Position numbers and translations under genes: made by a program
Notes under the pieces: generated by a model
Databases searched by the model: none
What the model was told of the DNA's origin: nothing
The model's input: the letters and a program-made list of their open reading frames with translations, nothing else
From: Patescibacteria group bacterium
Lineage (GTDB): Bacteria; Patescibacteriota; Microgenomatia; Daviesbacterales; UBA10151
Length of the DNA stretch: 46,099 nt
Reading direction: 5' to 3'
Assembly (NCBI GenBank): GCA_023379125.1
Contig: JAMCSY010000017.1
Span: 1 to 46,099, forward strand
Part shown: positions 6,918 to 16,600 of the stretch, piece by piece
Position numbering within the stretch: the first letter of the stretch is position 1
Layout: each line of letters begins with the position of its first letter

Positions 6918-8102
6918 TTAGGCGATGACCTTAGTAATCACTCCGGCACCAACTGTTTTACTACCTTCTCTAACAGCAAATCTCAAACCTTCTTCCATTG
7001 CCACTGGGGTGATTAATTTTACTTTCATCTTGATCGTATCCCCTGGCATAACCATTTCCACACCTTCTGGCAAGGTTACCTCTCCAGTCACATCAGTAGT
7101 TCTAATATAGAATTGTGGTCTGTAACCCTTAAAGAATGGTGTATGTCTGCCACCTTCTTCTTTCGAAAGGACATAAACTTCTGCTTCAAATTCAGCGTGC
7201 GGAGTAATTGAACCTGGCTTGGCCAAAACTTGACCACGCTCAACATCATCTTTTTCAATTCCACGCAGGAGAATTCCGGCATTATCACCTGCTTCACCTT
7301 CATCTAACATTTTGTGAAACATCTCTATGCCGGTTACCACGGTCTTTTTAGTTGGCCGAATACCTACGATCTCAACTTCTTCGTTTATTTTGATTTTTCC
7401 ACGCTCAATTCTACCAGTCACAACTGTCCCTCGACCTTTAATGGAGAAAACATCTTCAATTGCCATTAAGAATGGTTTATCAATATCTCGAGTTGGAGTT
7501 GGGATCCATTCATCGACAGCTTTCATTAATTCCTCAATTGATTTAACTGCTTCTGGATCACCTTCTAAAGCTTTTAAAGCAGAGCCACGAATAATAGGGG
7601 AATTTTTATCATAGTGATATTTTTCTAATAAATCCCTAACCTCTTCTTCCACTAAATCCAGTAGTTCTGGATCATCAACCATGTCACATTTATTTAAATA
7701 AACTACAATGGCTGGCACACCTACTTGATAAGCCAATAGTAAGTGCTCTCTGGTTTGGGGCATTGGACCATCAGGAGCAGAAACAACTAAAATTGCCCCA
7801 TCAGTTTGAGCAGCACCAGTAATCATATTCTTGATATAGTCAGCATGACCTGGCATATCAATATGAGCATAATGTCTTTTTTCAGTCTCGTATTCTTGGT
7901 GAGAAATATTAATAGTAATGCCGCGGGCTTTTTCTTCCGGAGCATTATCAATCTGATCAACAGATCTTTTATCAGCTAAACCCTTACTAGCCAAAACAGT
8001 GGTGATTGCAGCTGTTAAAGTAGTTTTACCATGATCAACATGACCCATCGTCCCGATGTTGACATGTGGTTTTGTTCTTTCGTATTTTTTTGCGTCTGCC
8101 AT
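6918..8102 (-). CDS. tuf: Translation elongation factor Tu
   Basis: A full-length 394-residue EF-Tu, which brings aminoacyl-tRNA to the ribosome in its GTP form. G1 is GHVDHGKTT (residues 20-28), G3 is DMPGHADY (methionine replaces the usual cysteine), and G4 is NKCDMVDD. Domains 2 and 3 are complete up to [10 protein letters not shown]. The gene has its own promoter (TTGCAA, 17 nt, TATTAT), a structured leader of about 110 nt with two hairpins, and a terminator. It is separated from fusA by an unknown gene. The ATG lacks a Shine-Dalgarno sequence and follows TTGTCC, resembling the rpsJ/rpsL/rpoC leader element. Confidence 0.98.
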   Translation of the reverse strand: MADAKKYERTKPHVNIGTMGHVDHGKTTLTAAITTVLASKGLADKRSVDQIDNAPEEKARGITINISHQEYETEKRHYAHIDMPGHADYIKNMITGAAQTDGAILVVSAPDGPMPQTREHLLLAYQVGVPAIVVYLNKCDMVDDPELLDLVEEEVRDLLEKYHYDKNSPIIRGSALKALEGDPEAVKSIEELMKAVDEWIPTPTRDIDKPFLMAIEDVFSIKGRGTVVTGRIERGKIKINEEVEIVGIRPTKKTVVTGIEMFHKMLDEGEAGDNAGILLRGIEKDDVERGQVLAKPGSITPHAEFEAEVYVLSKEEGGRHTPFFKGYRPQFYIRTTDVTGEVTLPEGVEMVMPGDTIKMKVKLITPVAMEEGLRFAVREGSKTVGAGVITKVIA

Positions 8103-8118
8103 ATTATTTTGGACAATT

Positions 8119-8205
8119 CTACGTAATTTCGTATCTCTATTCGTTTTACTAGCGAATTATCCATTACGTAGTAAAACTGTTTGAAAGTCAGTTTTTGACT
8201 TTCAA
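8119..8205 (-). promoter_or_regulatory. Structured tuf 5' leader (two hairpins)
   Basis: On the minus strand the first hairpin is a perfect 10-bp stem, TTGAAAGTCA/TGACTTTCAA (8181-8205), just after the expected transcription start. The second has a 9-bp outer stem, CTACGTAAT/ATTACGTAG (8163-8171 with 8119-8127), and an inner ATTCG/CGAAT stem. It ends 16 nt before the tuf ATG. No U-tract follows, so it is not a terminator. Translational control or mRNA stability is inferred. Confidence 0.6.
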
Positions 8206-8214
8206 GGTTATTAG

Positions 8215-8243
8215 ATAATAGCGTAAAGCAAAAAGTTTTGCAA
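8215..8243 (-). promoter_or_regulatory. tuf promoter
   Basis: On the minus strand a -35 box TTGCAA (8238-8243) and a -10 box TATTAT (8215-8220) are separated by exactly 17 nt. Transcription would start near 8208, at the foot of the first leader hairpin. Confidence 0.75.
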
Positions 8244-8282
8244 GACTTACTTTTCTCTTACTTTCTATTGCTTCAAGCCATT

Positions 8283-8304
8283 AAAATCCAGCTTTCTCAG
8301 CTGG
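8283..8304 (-). terminator. Weak terminator after the unknown gene between fusA and tuf
   Basis: On the minus strand CCAGCT-GAGAA-AGCTGG (8288-8304) is a 6-bp hairpin followed by ATTTTAA. The short T-run makes it a weak intrinsic terminator. It lies about 40 nt after the stop of the 218-residue gene and about 45 nt before the tuf -35 box. Confidence 0.5.
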
Positions 8305-8345
8305 CTGGAATTATTTTAACAGATAACCTGATATCATTGCAATAG

Positions 8346-9002
8346 TTAAGTTACCATCCTACTACCTACAGAACATGTATCTAAATAATCTACCTTATCA
8401 GATTCTTCTGTAGTTTCAGAAATCTCTGTACCAAATTCCTGTTCTATGTCTGGAGCTTCTTCTTTTGGAGGATTACCAAAGGAGATTTCGTCATCTCCCT
8501 CTACAAGCTCAGAGTCATCAGAGGTCCCACTTAAACAACCTCGACAACGTTTTTCGAGATATTCCGCCCAACTTGGTGGCAGAACAGAAGCAGAGCGCTT
8601 AGCTATTTCTGTGAGAATTTGTTGATCAGGAGTAGTAAATATACCGGGTTTTTGTTCCCAAGCTGCAATCAAACAACGAGTCCTTTGTCCCCCCACTAAA
8701 ATACAACCATCAGGATCATCCAAAAGGCTGGCAACAATGCACGCAGCTGGTCCACCAGCTTTACTGTCAGGAGAAGGTTCTGTAACAGGAAGACTGTGGT
8801 TATTTATTTCAACACCTAATTCTTGGACAAGTCTGACAGTACAATCTCGAAAATTCGCTGGTAAAGCCACTGATAAAACAGGATCATCAAGCAAAGCCCT
8901 AATAATCGTCTGCATTCTGGATAGATCAAAATCAGTGGGAGGAACAAGATCACTCACAGGAGTATTTATATTTACTTCGGATTGTCTGACTTCTACAGTC
9001 AT
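8346..9002 (-). CDS. Hypothetical protein (218 aa) between fusA and tuf
   Basis: I do not recognise this family. Residues about 25-150 look folded, with mixed helices and strands (FDLSRMQTIIRALLDDP; CILVGGQRTRCLIAAWEQ). They are followed by a cysteine pair in KRCRGCLSG and a strongly acidic, disordered tail of roughly 55 residues. Five cysteines before the tail could bind metal, but no standard zinc motif is seen. It starts 55 nt after the fusA stop with no terminator between, so it is probably the last gene of the fusA operon. There is no membrane segment or signal peptide. Confidence 0.6.
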   Translation of the reverse strand: MTVEVRQSEVNINTPVSDLVPPTDFDLSRMQTIIRALLDDPVLSVALPANFRDCTVRLVQELGVEINNHSLPVTEPSPDSKAGGPAACIVASLLDDPDGCILVGGQRTRCLIAAWEQKPGIFTTPDQQILTEIAKRSASVLPPSWAEYLEKRCRGCLSGTSDDSELVEGDDEISFGNPPKEEAPDIEQEFGTEISETTEESDKVDYLDTCSVGSRMVT

Positions 9003-9057
9003 TGCATTTTCTCTGCCTTGAGGATACAGACATCCAATTAATCAGTCAAGGGGGTAA

Positions 9058-11205
9058 TTAGATTGCAGTAGCTACTCTTCCTGTGAATCCTGAAGATTCC
9101 ACTATTTTTTGGGTAATATTTTTAGGGACTTCTTCATAATGATCTGCTTCCATATAGTAAGTGGCTCGACCTTGAGACATTGATCTAATAGTAGTTGCAT
9201 AACCACCCATTTCTGCTAGGGGAACTAACGCCAAAACCACTCGAGCATTACCTCTCATTTCAGTAGATAGAATTTGAGCTCTTTTACTAGACAAATCAGC
9301 AATAATATCCCCCAAGAACTCCTCAGGGGTAGTCACCTCCACTTTCATGATAGGTTCGAGTAAAATCATACCTGCTCCCGATGAAGCTTCGGTTAAACCA
9401 AGCGAACCGGCAATTTTAAAAGCCATTTCTGATGAATCTACATCGTGGTAAGAACCATCATAAACCGCTACCTTAATGTCAGTAACTGGGTAACCTGCTA
9501 AAATCCCGGTATCTTCTTTCTCGACAACTCCTTTTCCAATAGCGGGGATAAATTCCCTGGGAATTGCTCCACCGACAATTTCAGAGACAAACTCACGTCC
9601 TTGACCACGAGGAAGTGGTTCAATCCTGAGTAAACAGTGCCCATACTGACCACGTCCCCCAGTTTGCCTGATATATTTCCCCTCACCAGTTGAGGTTTGC
9701 GTAATTGTCTCGCGATAGGCTACTTGAGGTGTACCAACATTAGCTTCAACTTTGAATTCTCTTTTCATCCGATCTACTAAAACTTCTAATTGCAATTCGC
9801 CCATGCCAGCAATAATTGTTTGCCCGGTGTCTTGATCAGTTTTGACTCGAAAAGTAGGATCTTCCTCTGATAACCTAGACAGGGCATAACCTAATTTTTC
9901 CTGATCAGATTTAGTTTTTGGTTCGATGGCCAACGATATAACTGGCTCAGGAAAATTAATTGACTCTAAAACAATTGGATTACCCTCATCACAGAGAGTA
10001 TTCCCAGTTATCGTTTCTTTTAAACCAACGGCAGCAACAATTTCTCCCGCGTAAGCTTCTTCAATTTCCTCTCGATCATTAGCATGCATGAGCATTAAAC
10101 GGCCAATTCGTTCTTTGATCTGCTTAGAAGAATTATAAATATATGAGCCTGACTGCAAGGTGCCAGAGTAAACTCGAATGTAAGTCAATTTACCAACATG
10201 TGGATCAACCTGAATCTTAAAAGCTAACGCTGCTAAAGGAGCATGCGGGTCAGCTTTTCTAATTTCCTGCTCATCTGTGCCAGGATTAGTACCATAAACT
10301 TCAGCCACATCTTGTGGTGATGGTAAAAACTCCACCACAGCATCTAACATTAATTGCACACCTTTATTACGTAGTGATGATCCAGCCAACACAGGTACAA
10401 TCTTATTATCAATGACTGCCTGTCTGAGAGCTTTTTTCAATTCTTCGACAGTAATTTCTTCACCGGCCAGATATTTTTCCATTAATTGATCATCGGTACC
10501 TGCGATCTCCTCAACTAATTTTTCTCTATGCTCTTCTACTTCACTCACCATATCTGTTGGGATTTCTACTTCATTGAACTTAGCTCCAGTTTGATCTCCT
10601 TCCCAAACAAAGGCTTTTTGAGTTAACAGATCCACTGCTCCTTTGAAATCATTCTCCTTACCAATGGGGAGATTATAGGCAAGGGCATTGGCCCCCAATC
10701 TATCACGCGCTGATTGAATTGTGCCCAAAAAATCTGCTCCAATTACATCCATTTTGTTGGCAAAAGCCACCAAGGGCACTTTATATTTATTAGCTTGCCG
10801 CCAAACTGTTTCTGTTTGTGATTGCACACCCGAAGCAGCATCCAACACAATCACCCCTCCGTCTAAAACTCGCAGTGATCTTTCAACTTCTGCGGTAAAA
10901 TCAACATGGCCGGGAGTGTCGATAATATTAACTCGGGTTTCTTGATCTTTATACGGCCCAGCTAGAGGAGTCCAGAAAGTTGTAATGGCAGCGGAGACGA
11001 TCGTAATACCTCGCTCCCTTTCTTGCTCCATCCAATCTGTTACTGTAGTCCCTTCATCAATATTACCAATTTTATAAGTGCGTCCTGTATAGAAGAGAAT
11101 TCTCTCCGTAGTTGTGGTTTTACCAGCATCAATATGAGCGATAATCCCAATATTGCGTATTCTGTCCAAAGGAAAATCGCGCTTTGTTTTAGTTGTTACT
11201 GCCAT
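9058..11205 (-). CDS. fusA: Translation elongation factor G
   Basis: A 715-residue EF-G, the GTPase that drives ribosomal translocation and, with RRF, recycling. G1 is [10 protein letters not shown] near residue 25, the switch-II region is [21 protein letters not shown], and G4 is ANKMD. Domains II-V are complete, including the domain-IV segment ending in [17 protein letters not shown]. It follows the two GreA-like genes by 58 nt with no promoter or terminator seen, so all three are likely one operon. No obvious Shine-Dalgarno sequence precedes the ATG. Confidence 0.98.
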   Translation of the reverse strand: MAVTTKTKRDFPLDRIRNIGIIAHIDAGKTTTTERILFYTGRTYKIGNIDEGTTVTDWMEQERERGITIVSAAITTFWTPLAGPYKDQETRVNIIDTPGHVDFTAEVERSLRVLDGGVIVLDAASGVQSQTETVWRQANKYKVPLVAFANKMDVIGADFLGTIQSARDRLGANALAYNLPIGKENDFKGAVDLLTQKAFVWEGDQTGAKFNEVEIPTDMVSEVEEHREKLVEEIAGTDDQLMEKYLAGEEITVEELKKALRQAVIDNKIVPVLAGSSLRNKGVQLMLDAVVEFLPSPQDVAEVYGTNPGTDEQEIRKADPHAPLAALAFKIQVDPHVGKLTYIRVYSGTLQSGSYIYNSSKQIKERIGRLMLMHANDREEIEEAYAGEIVAAVGLKETITGNTLCDEGNPIVLESINFPEPVISLAIEPKTKSDQEKLGYALSRLSEEDPTFRVKTDQDTGQTIIAGMGELQLEVLVDRMKREFKVEANVGTPQVAYRETITQTSTGEGKYIRQTGGRGQYGHCLLRIEPLPRGQGREFVSEIVGGAIPREFIPAIGKGVVEKEDTGILAGYPVTDIKVAVYDGSYHDVDSSEMAFKIAGSLGLTEASSGAGMILLEPIMKVEVTTPEEFLGDIIADLSSKRAQILSTEMRGNARVVLALVPLAEMGGYATTIRSMSQGRATYYMEADHYEEVPKNITQKIVESSGFTGRVATAI

Positions 11206-11263
11206 AGAAAAATTATCTTAATAAAGGTGCTTAGGAGCAACGCCAGATAGAATTTAACATAAA

Positions 11264-11509
11264 TTATCTCTTATTACTATTACCTTTTTCCCCTTTCTCC
11301 ATTTTTTTAATCATTTGTCTAATTTCCGCTATCCTGCTTTCCAATAATTCGACTTGATTTTGAGCATCTTCATACTCAGCATTTTCTTCCCAATCCCCAG
11401 TGGGAGCAGCGTCATTAAGACGCTGTCTAGCTTTTGGGAGCTCCTCGCTCTCTAATTTTTTTAGTTTTTCTTTCCAATCACCTAAACTTAACTTAGTGAG
11501 TTTGTCCAT
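11264..11509 (-). CDS. Stand-alone GreA/GreB N-terminal-domain protein (second of pair)
   Basis: This 81-residue protein matches only the coiled-coil N-terminal domain of GreA: a leucine-rich first helix, then the tip motif GDWEENAEYEDA, then a return helix. D39 and E42 align with E. coli GreA D41 and E44, the acidic tip residues that coordinate magnesium in the RNA polymerase active site. The FKBP-like C-terminal domain is missing. ATG 11509 was preferred over an in-frame TTG at 11524. The start overlaps the previous gene by 17 nt, so translation is probably coupled. A secondary-channel factor is inferred; cleavage activity is not shown. Confidence 0.75.
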   Translation of the reverse strand: MDKLTKLSLGDWKEKLKKLESEELPKARQRLNDAAPTGDWEENAEYEDAQNQVELLESRIAEIRQMIKKMEKGEKGNSNKR

Positions 11510-11720
11510 TTTCAAGTTTGGCAATTATTTTTTTAACTTCCCCAATTTTAACGCGCCAGGTTACTGCATCTTCATCTAGCATCTGAAAAGCAGCATTTTC
11601 TCGCAAATCTCCCATTGCCATCGCCTCGCCCCTTTTGAGCATAATATCTTTATACTCTTCTTCGAGCTTGGCTAGTTTTTGCTTCCATATAGTTATTTTC
11701 TCTTGATTGATATCGCTCAT
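11493..11720 (-). CDS. Stand-alone GreA/GreB N-terminal-domain protein (first of pair)
   Basis: A 75-residue coiled-coil protein with the GreA tip signature GDLRENAAFQ (D38 and E41 equivalent to GreA D41 and E44), again with no C-terminal FKBP-like domain. It has a good GGAGAG ribosome-binding site and is the first gene of a GreA-like/GreA-like/fusA operon. Promoter and terminator-like hairpin both lie in its leader. The two copies differ clearly in sequence, so this is not a recent duplication. They might act separately or pair with each other. Confidence 0.75.
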   Translation of the reverse strand: MSDINQEKITIWKQKLAKLEEEYKDIMLKRGEAMAMGDLRENAAFQMLDEDAVTWRVKIGEVKKIIAKLENGQTH

Positions 11721-11746
11721 TGTTTATCTCTCCTTGCCACATATTT

Positions 11747-11771
11747 AAAAAAGCCCCCTTGTTTGGGAGGC
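11747..11771 (-). terminator. Terminator-like hairpin inside the GreA-like/fusA leader (candidate attenuator)
   Basis: On the minus strand GCCTCC and GGGGGC pair over 6 bp (one G-U) around a loop of about 7 nt and are followed by TTTTTT. It lies downstream of the promoter at 11841-11869 and 26 nt before the first GreA-like ATG. It therefore sits inside that transcript and could act as an attenuator rather than ending the signal-peptidase transcript. Confidence 0.65.
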
Positions 11772-11840
11772 CAACACATAATTTTAGAAGTTTTTTGCTT
11801 CTATTAACCATAGTCTACATTACTCAACTATGACGAGTAC

Positions 11841-11869
11841 ATCTTAGCTAAAAAAGCACACAAAGTCAA
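11841..11869 (-). promoter_or_regulatory. Promoter for the GreA-like/fusA operon
   Basis: On the minus strand a -35 box TTGACT (11864-11869) and a -10 box TAAGAT (11841-11846) are 17 nt apart, directly after the signal-peptidase stop. The leader would be about 115 nt. It holds a small AGAAG/CTTCT hairpin (11786-11802) and the terminator-like hairpin. Confidence 0.75.
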
Positions 11870-11881
11870 CTCTTTGCACCC

Positions 11882-12358
11882 TTAAAAACGCGTAATTAAA
11901 ACATCTTTTATATATTCTTTATCAACCACACTACTACTCAAATCTATTGGTGTCCCACGATTATCTACAAAAATCATATATTGAGATGTACCTAGATCTT
12001 GCCAAAATTGGGCATTCTGAGTTGTTGTTTGTGCACCTTCGGCCAAATAGCTTTCATAAAGTTGAAAAATCTGTCCATTATTGATAAAAACATGACCATT
12101 CTCCACTCTAACTGATTCTCCAGGTAAGCCAATGATGCGACCAATTTTTTGCTCATCTGAATTACTTGTTTGATAAAGAACAATATCTCCTCGATGTAAG
12201 ATGTTGTTAAAAAGCGGGAATCTAACGAAAAGAGCTTTTTGGGTTGGCTCTAGATAAGGATACATTGAATTATCATTCACATTATGTACGGTAAACACAT
12301 AAGAAAGAATAAACTGGAGAGCAACCAAAAAAAGAACAATTAAAACAAACTTTCTCAT
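11882..12358 (-). CDS. Divergent signal peptidase I-like protein (S26)
   Basis: A 158-residue protein with one N-terminal membrane anchor (residues 4-24) and an S26-like extracellular part. The serine motif NSMYPYL (S31) and the RIIGLPGESV box are clear. The catalytic lysine that precedes this box in bacterial enzymes (E. coli K145, in IKRAVGLPGD) aligns with G73; the nearest lysine is K71. The later GDNR..S.DSR box is reduced to DNRGTPIDLSSS. It may be a peptidase with a shifted lysine, or inactive. It follows rpsG after about 160 nt. TAATTA lies 7 nt before its ATG, so it may be leaderless. Confidence 0.75.
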   Translation of the reverse strand: MRKFVLIVLFLVALQFILSYVFTVHNVNDNSMYPYLEPTQKALFVRFPLFNNILHRGDIVLYQTSNSDEQKIGRIIGLPGESVRVENGHVFINNGQIFQLYESYLAEGAQTTTQNAQFWQDLGTSQYMIFVDNRGTPIDLSSSVVDKEYIKDVLITRF

Positions 12359-12446
12359 GGGTAAGTAATTACATTATTTAAACATTGAGGCTCAATAATC
12401 AAGTTGAGAAAAAAGGATTAAAGTCTTACTAGCTAAAACGAGACAA

Positions 12447-12467
12447 CGCATTACTAGCGGAAATGCG
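12447..12467 (-). other. Small hairpin in the rpsG-signal peptidase intergenic region
   Basis: The 158 nt between rpsG and the signal peptidase gene contain CGCATT/AATGCG (12447-12467, 6-bp stem) flanked by direct copies of AAGTCTTA at 12421 and 12471, and a palindrome ATTGAGGCTCAAT at 12384-12396. No U-tract follows the hairpin closely. It may be an mRNA 3' structure after rpsG or an operator region for the signal peptidase. No gene is seen here. Confidence 0.3.
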
Positions 12468-12516
12468 CGAAAGTCTTAATACGAACAAGGTGAGCATCAG
12501 GACATTGACCTAAAAT

Positions 12517-12996
12517 TTACCATCTAAAATGAGCAAATGCCTTATTCGCTTCTGCTGCCCTTAATGTGTCCTCTTTCTTTTTAATTGCTACCCCTTTATT
12601 TTCTGCTGCATCCATTAACTCCGCGGTTAGTTTTTGATCAAAGGTATGATATTCTGAGTTCGAACGAGATCTAGCTGCTTCAATCAACCAACGAATTGAC
12701 AAAGATTCACGACGATCACCTCTCACCTCAACAGGCACCTGATAGGATGCACCGCCAACACGTCTTGGTCTCACTTCCATACGAGGCATCACATTAGCAA
12801 CTGCTGCTTCAAAAGTAGATAAAGCATTTTTGCCACTTTTTTGCTCAATATTTTCCAAGGCTCGATAAACTAGATTTTGAGCAATACTTTTCTTACCATC
12901 AATCATGACCCGATTAATAAACCTAGTTACCAACCTAGAATTATAGACTGGATCTGTTGGTAATTCTCTTTTGTTAACTTTTCCTGCTCTTGGCAT
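12517..12996 (-). CDS. rpsG: 30S ribosomal protein S7 (uS7)
   Basis: A 159-residue S7 with the N-terminal MPRAGKVNKRELPTDPVY, the NVMPRMEVRPRRVGGASYQVPVEV beta-arm region (quoted in parts: NVMPRMEVRPRR, then GGASYQVPVEV) and the C-terminal AHFRW. S7 starts assembly of the 30S head and contacts E-site tRNA. The ATG lies 5 nt after the rpsL stop, so it is cotranslated with rpsL. Only a GGAGGAG far upstream (about 25 nt) resembles a ribosome-binding site. Confidence 0.96.
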   Translation of the reverse strand: MPRAGKVNKRELPTDPVYNSRLVTRFINRVMIDGKKSIAQNLVYRALENIEQKSGKNALSTFEAAVANVMPRMEVRPRRVGGASYQVPVEVRGDRRESLSIRWLIEAARSRSNSEYHTFDQKLTAELMDAAENKGVAIKKKEDTLRAAEANKAFAHFRW

Positions 12997-13001
12997 AAAT
13001 T

Positions 13002-13433
13002 TTAAGCTGTGGCTTTTGCTCCTCCTGCACTCTTTTTAGTGCCATAAACTGACCTACTTGTCTTTCTACTTGCAACACCACCAAGATCTAATTTTCCTCT
13101 GATAAGATGATATTTCACCCCTGGTAAATCTTTTACTCGACCACCCCTGACCATCACAATACCATGCTCCGCTAAATCATGACCTATACCTTGAATATAA
13201 GCCGTTACTTCCATGTGATTAGACAATCTAACTCTGGCTACCTTTCGTAAAGCAGAATTTGGCTTTTTAGGAGTCATTGTTTTGACCAAAGTGACCACTC
13301 CTCGTTTTTGAGGATTAAAAGTAGGGACATATTTACGGTTTTTATTATTAAAGCTCCGCCTTAAAGCGGTTGCTTTAATTTTCTTACTCTTGACCGTTCG
13401 TCCTTTTCTAATTAGTTGATTAATCGTTGGCAT
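13002..13433 (-). CDS. rpsL: 30S ribosomal protein S12 (uS12)
   Basis: The 143-residue S12 begins at the family-standard [12 protein letters not shown]. An upstream in-frame extension to 13463 was rejected because it lacks homology and overlaps the leader element. The decoding-centre segments [17 protein letters not shown] and [18 protein letters not shown] are intact. S12 monitors codon-anticodon pairing. The gene lacks a Shine-Dalgarno sequence. An ATGTCC element and a nine-codon ORF with a good ribosome-binding site precede it. Confidence 0.96.
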   Translation of the reverse strand: MPTINQLIRKGRTVKSKKIKATALRRSFNNKNRKYVPTFNPQKRGVVTLVKTMTPKKPNSALRKVARVRLSNHMEVTAYIQGIGHDLAEHGIVMVRGGRVKDLPGVKYHLIRGKLDLGGVASRKTSRSVYGTKKSAGGAKATA

Positions 13434-13442
13434 ATTTATTTT

Positions 13443-13500
13443 GGATAGATTCGGACATATCATCTAGCAACTAAAATAATTTACCTGCTAAATTTTCCAT
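13443..13500 (-). promoter_or_regulatory. rpsL leader: short ORF plus ATGTCC element
   Basis: On the minus strand GAAGAGGTAGTA precedes ATG 13500, which opens a nine-codon ORF (MENLAGKLF, stop at 13471-13473). Ten nt later comes GATATGTCCGAATCT (within 13443-13461), nearly identical to the rpsJ element. Its ATG at 13458 reads out of frame into rpsL for 12 codons. The rpsL ATG itself has no ribosome-binding site. Re-initiation or structural control is inferred. Confidence 0.5.
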
Positions 13501-13615
13501 TACTACCTCTTCTTTATTTTTTAAACTTTTCCCAGTTTTTGTCCTCGCAATCTAATCCTAAGCACCTGAAAAGATTGTTTAGCTTACTTAAGCTCACTAG
13601 TCAGAGTCTTCCACT

Positions 13616-16600
13616 TTAGGTGGAAACTCTATCTACCTGAGCGCGTTCTGGGCTCGTTGGAATCAACCGACCAATTATAACGTTTTCCTTCAACCCCAGC
13701 AAGTGATCGACCTTGCCTGAAGCAGCAGCGTCTGAAAGCACTGTTGTTGTTTCTTGGAATGAGGCTGCAGACAGGAAACTCTCAGTCAAGAGTGAAGCAC
13801 GAGTAATCCCTAAGATCACCACGGAAGCAGTTGCAGGATCACCACCTTCAGCTAATACTCGCTGATTTTCTTCATCAAACTTAATCTTATCCACTACTTC
13901 ACCAGGCAACAAATTAGTATCTCCTTGACTTTCGACACGAACTTTATCTGACATTTTGCGAACAATTGCTTCAAAGTGTTTCTCGTTAATTGATACTCCC
14001 TGTGAAGAATAGACTTTACGCACTTCATCAACAATATATTTTTGGGCTTCTTTGAGTCCCTTAATCCGCACAACCTCTTTGATATCTAAATGACCTATCG
14101 CTAACTGCTGACCTGCAGCGATAATCTGACCATCCTCAACCATTAAGACAGCTGAAGCTGGTACCATATATTCTCGTTCTTCAAAAGGTTTGCTGGTAGT
14201 TCTGATCCTCACTTTTACACCCATATCTGTTTCCGTGATAGTCACCTTACCAGCAATTTCCGAGATGGGCACAACAGTTTTAGGAGTTCTTGCTTCAAAA
14301 AGTTCTTCTACTCTTGGTAAACCCATGGTGATATCCATTCCCACAATTCCTCCAGAATGGAAAGTTCTCATTGTTAATTGTGTCCCTGGTTCACCAATAC
14401 TTTGTGCTGCCACTACACCAACAGGAACACCTATTTCGACTGGTTTGCGTGTCGTCAGATCCCAACCATAACATCTGGCACAAAGACCTACCTTTGCCTT
14501 ACAAGAAATCGGAGTAAAAACAGTTAGCGAGTCTACACCTGCAGCTGCTACCTTAGCCAAAGCAGTTTCATCTAAATGCTCACCTTCTACTAAAACCACT
14601 TTTTTAGTTTTTACATCAACTACTTTAGCTGCTAGCTTACGACCTAAAAATCGACTGGTCATCGCACTCATCCCCTCAGCTGGAATATCAAGAGTAATCC
14701 CAGCTGTATCACTACATTGTTCACTCCGAATGATTAGATCATGTGAGACATCAACTAAACGTCGAGTTAAGTATCCAGCATCAGCAGTCTTGAGCGCTTT
14801 ATCAGCAACTCCCTTACGAGCCCCACGAGCAGAAGTAAAGTATTCAAAGACTGATAATCCTTGACGGTAGTTAGATTTTGTTGGTAACTCCACAATTTTA
14901 CCGGTTGGATCAACAGAGAATCCACGCATCCCAGAAAGCTGTTTAATCTGTTCCGGTGTGGCTCTTGCTCCTCCTGACTTCATCACAAAACTAACTGGAT
15001 TTTCTGAAGCAAGAGAGGCTAAGGTCTTCTTAGCAATTTCATCACCAATTCTTGTCCAGATCTCTTCAGTTAACACTCTTTTCTCTTCATTAGTAATTAA
15101 ACCTTTTTGCAAATTGTTTTCTACTTCAGCTACCTCTTTATCACCATCGGTAATTAATTTATCTTTTTCTGGAATGATCGTGTTGTCAAAAACAGAAAGT
15201 GACAGACCTGAGAGAGTTGATCCCCAGAAGCCAAAATTCTTTAAACTATCAATCAAACTAGCCACTTCTTCTTTAGTAAATTGATTAAAGGCTTTTTTGA
15301 CTAATTCTTGGATTCCTGAACTGTTAACAGAATCATTTACAAAACGCATACTTTCTGGCAAAGTTCTATTAAAGAGAATTCTACCGACTGTTGTTTCCAT
15401 CTCTTGACCATCAGTAAACCTCACCTTAATTAACTGACGCAAGTTTAATTGTTTTGTCTGATAAGCTAAAACTGCTTCATCAGCAGCAAAGACCTTATTC
15501 ATGATTGATTCAAGATCTTGATTGATCGAGGTAGCGTAATAAGTACCCAAAGCCATTTCACGATTAGGCACAGTAATTGGCAAGCCAGAGGCAGGCCTTA
15601 AGATATTTTCTTTAGCCATCATTAAGTGATTAGCTTCTTCTTGAGCTGCCTGGCTTAAAGGAACATGCACCGCCATCTGATCTCCATCAAAATCAGCATT
15701 AAACCCAGCACAGATACAAGGATGGATCTGAATTGCATTCCCATCTGTTAAGACAGGGTGAAAAGCTTGAATACCTAGGCGGTGTAGAGTTGGGGCGCGA
15801 TTAATCAACACTGGATGCCCCTTGATCACCTCTTCCAAAATATCCCATACTTCAACTGGACGCATCTCCAAAACATTCTTGGCACTTTTAATATTGGCAG
15901 CTAAACCACGCGCAATAATTTCTCTTAAGACAAATGGCTTAAACATTTCTAAAGCCATCTCTCGTGGTAAACCAACTTGATCGAGTCTTAAGTGTGGGCC
16001 AACAACAATAACCGAACGCCCCGAGTAATCCACTCTTTTACCTAATAAGTTTTGCCTAAAACGTCCTTGTTTACCTCTTAACATATCCGATAATGAACGC
16101 AGGGCGTGACTTGAACCGGCATCGCGACGGCTAGTTTTAATATTAGAATCAATTAAGGCATCAACAGCTTCTTGGAGCATGCGTTTTTCATTACGCAAGA
16201 TAATCTCTGGCGCTCCTAAATCAATTAGTTTCTTCAAACGATTGTTACGGTTAATCACTCGCCTGTAAAGATCATTTAAGTCTGATGTGGCAAACCTACC
16301 TCCAGGTAATTGCACCATTGGACGAAGGTCAGGCGGGATTACTGGTAATATTCGCATAATCATCCATTCTGGAGAAATACCAGCACCTCGCATTCCCTCG
16401 ATAACCCTTAATCGCTTAGTAGCTTTAATATGTCGCTGACCAGTACTCTTGCGTACTTCTTCACGCAAATTTGCTGATAACTTGTCCAAATCGATCTTCT
16501 TCAACACCTCCAGTAAGCCTTCAGCCCCCATACCTACTTTGACAAAATCAACTACCCCATATTCATCAAGCTTAAGGTACTCATCTTCCGAGATAATTCT

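Noticed and set aside
13002-13463. A longer rpsL start 30 nt upstream of the chosen ATG
   Set aside because: The added residues do not resemble S12, and the region contains the ATGTCC leader element. MPTINQLI is the family start.
13604-13629. Terminator at the end of rpoC
   Set aside because: A 10-bp hairpin surrounds the rpoC stop codon, but no T-tract follows on the minus strand, so it is not called a terminator.
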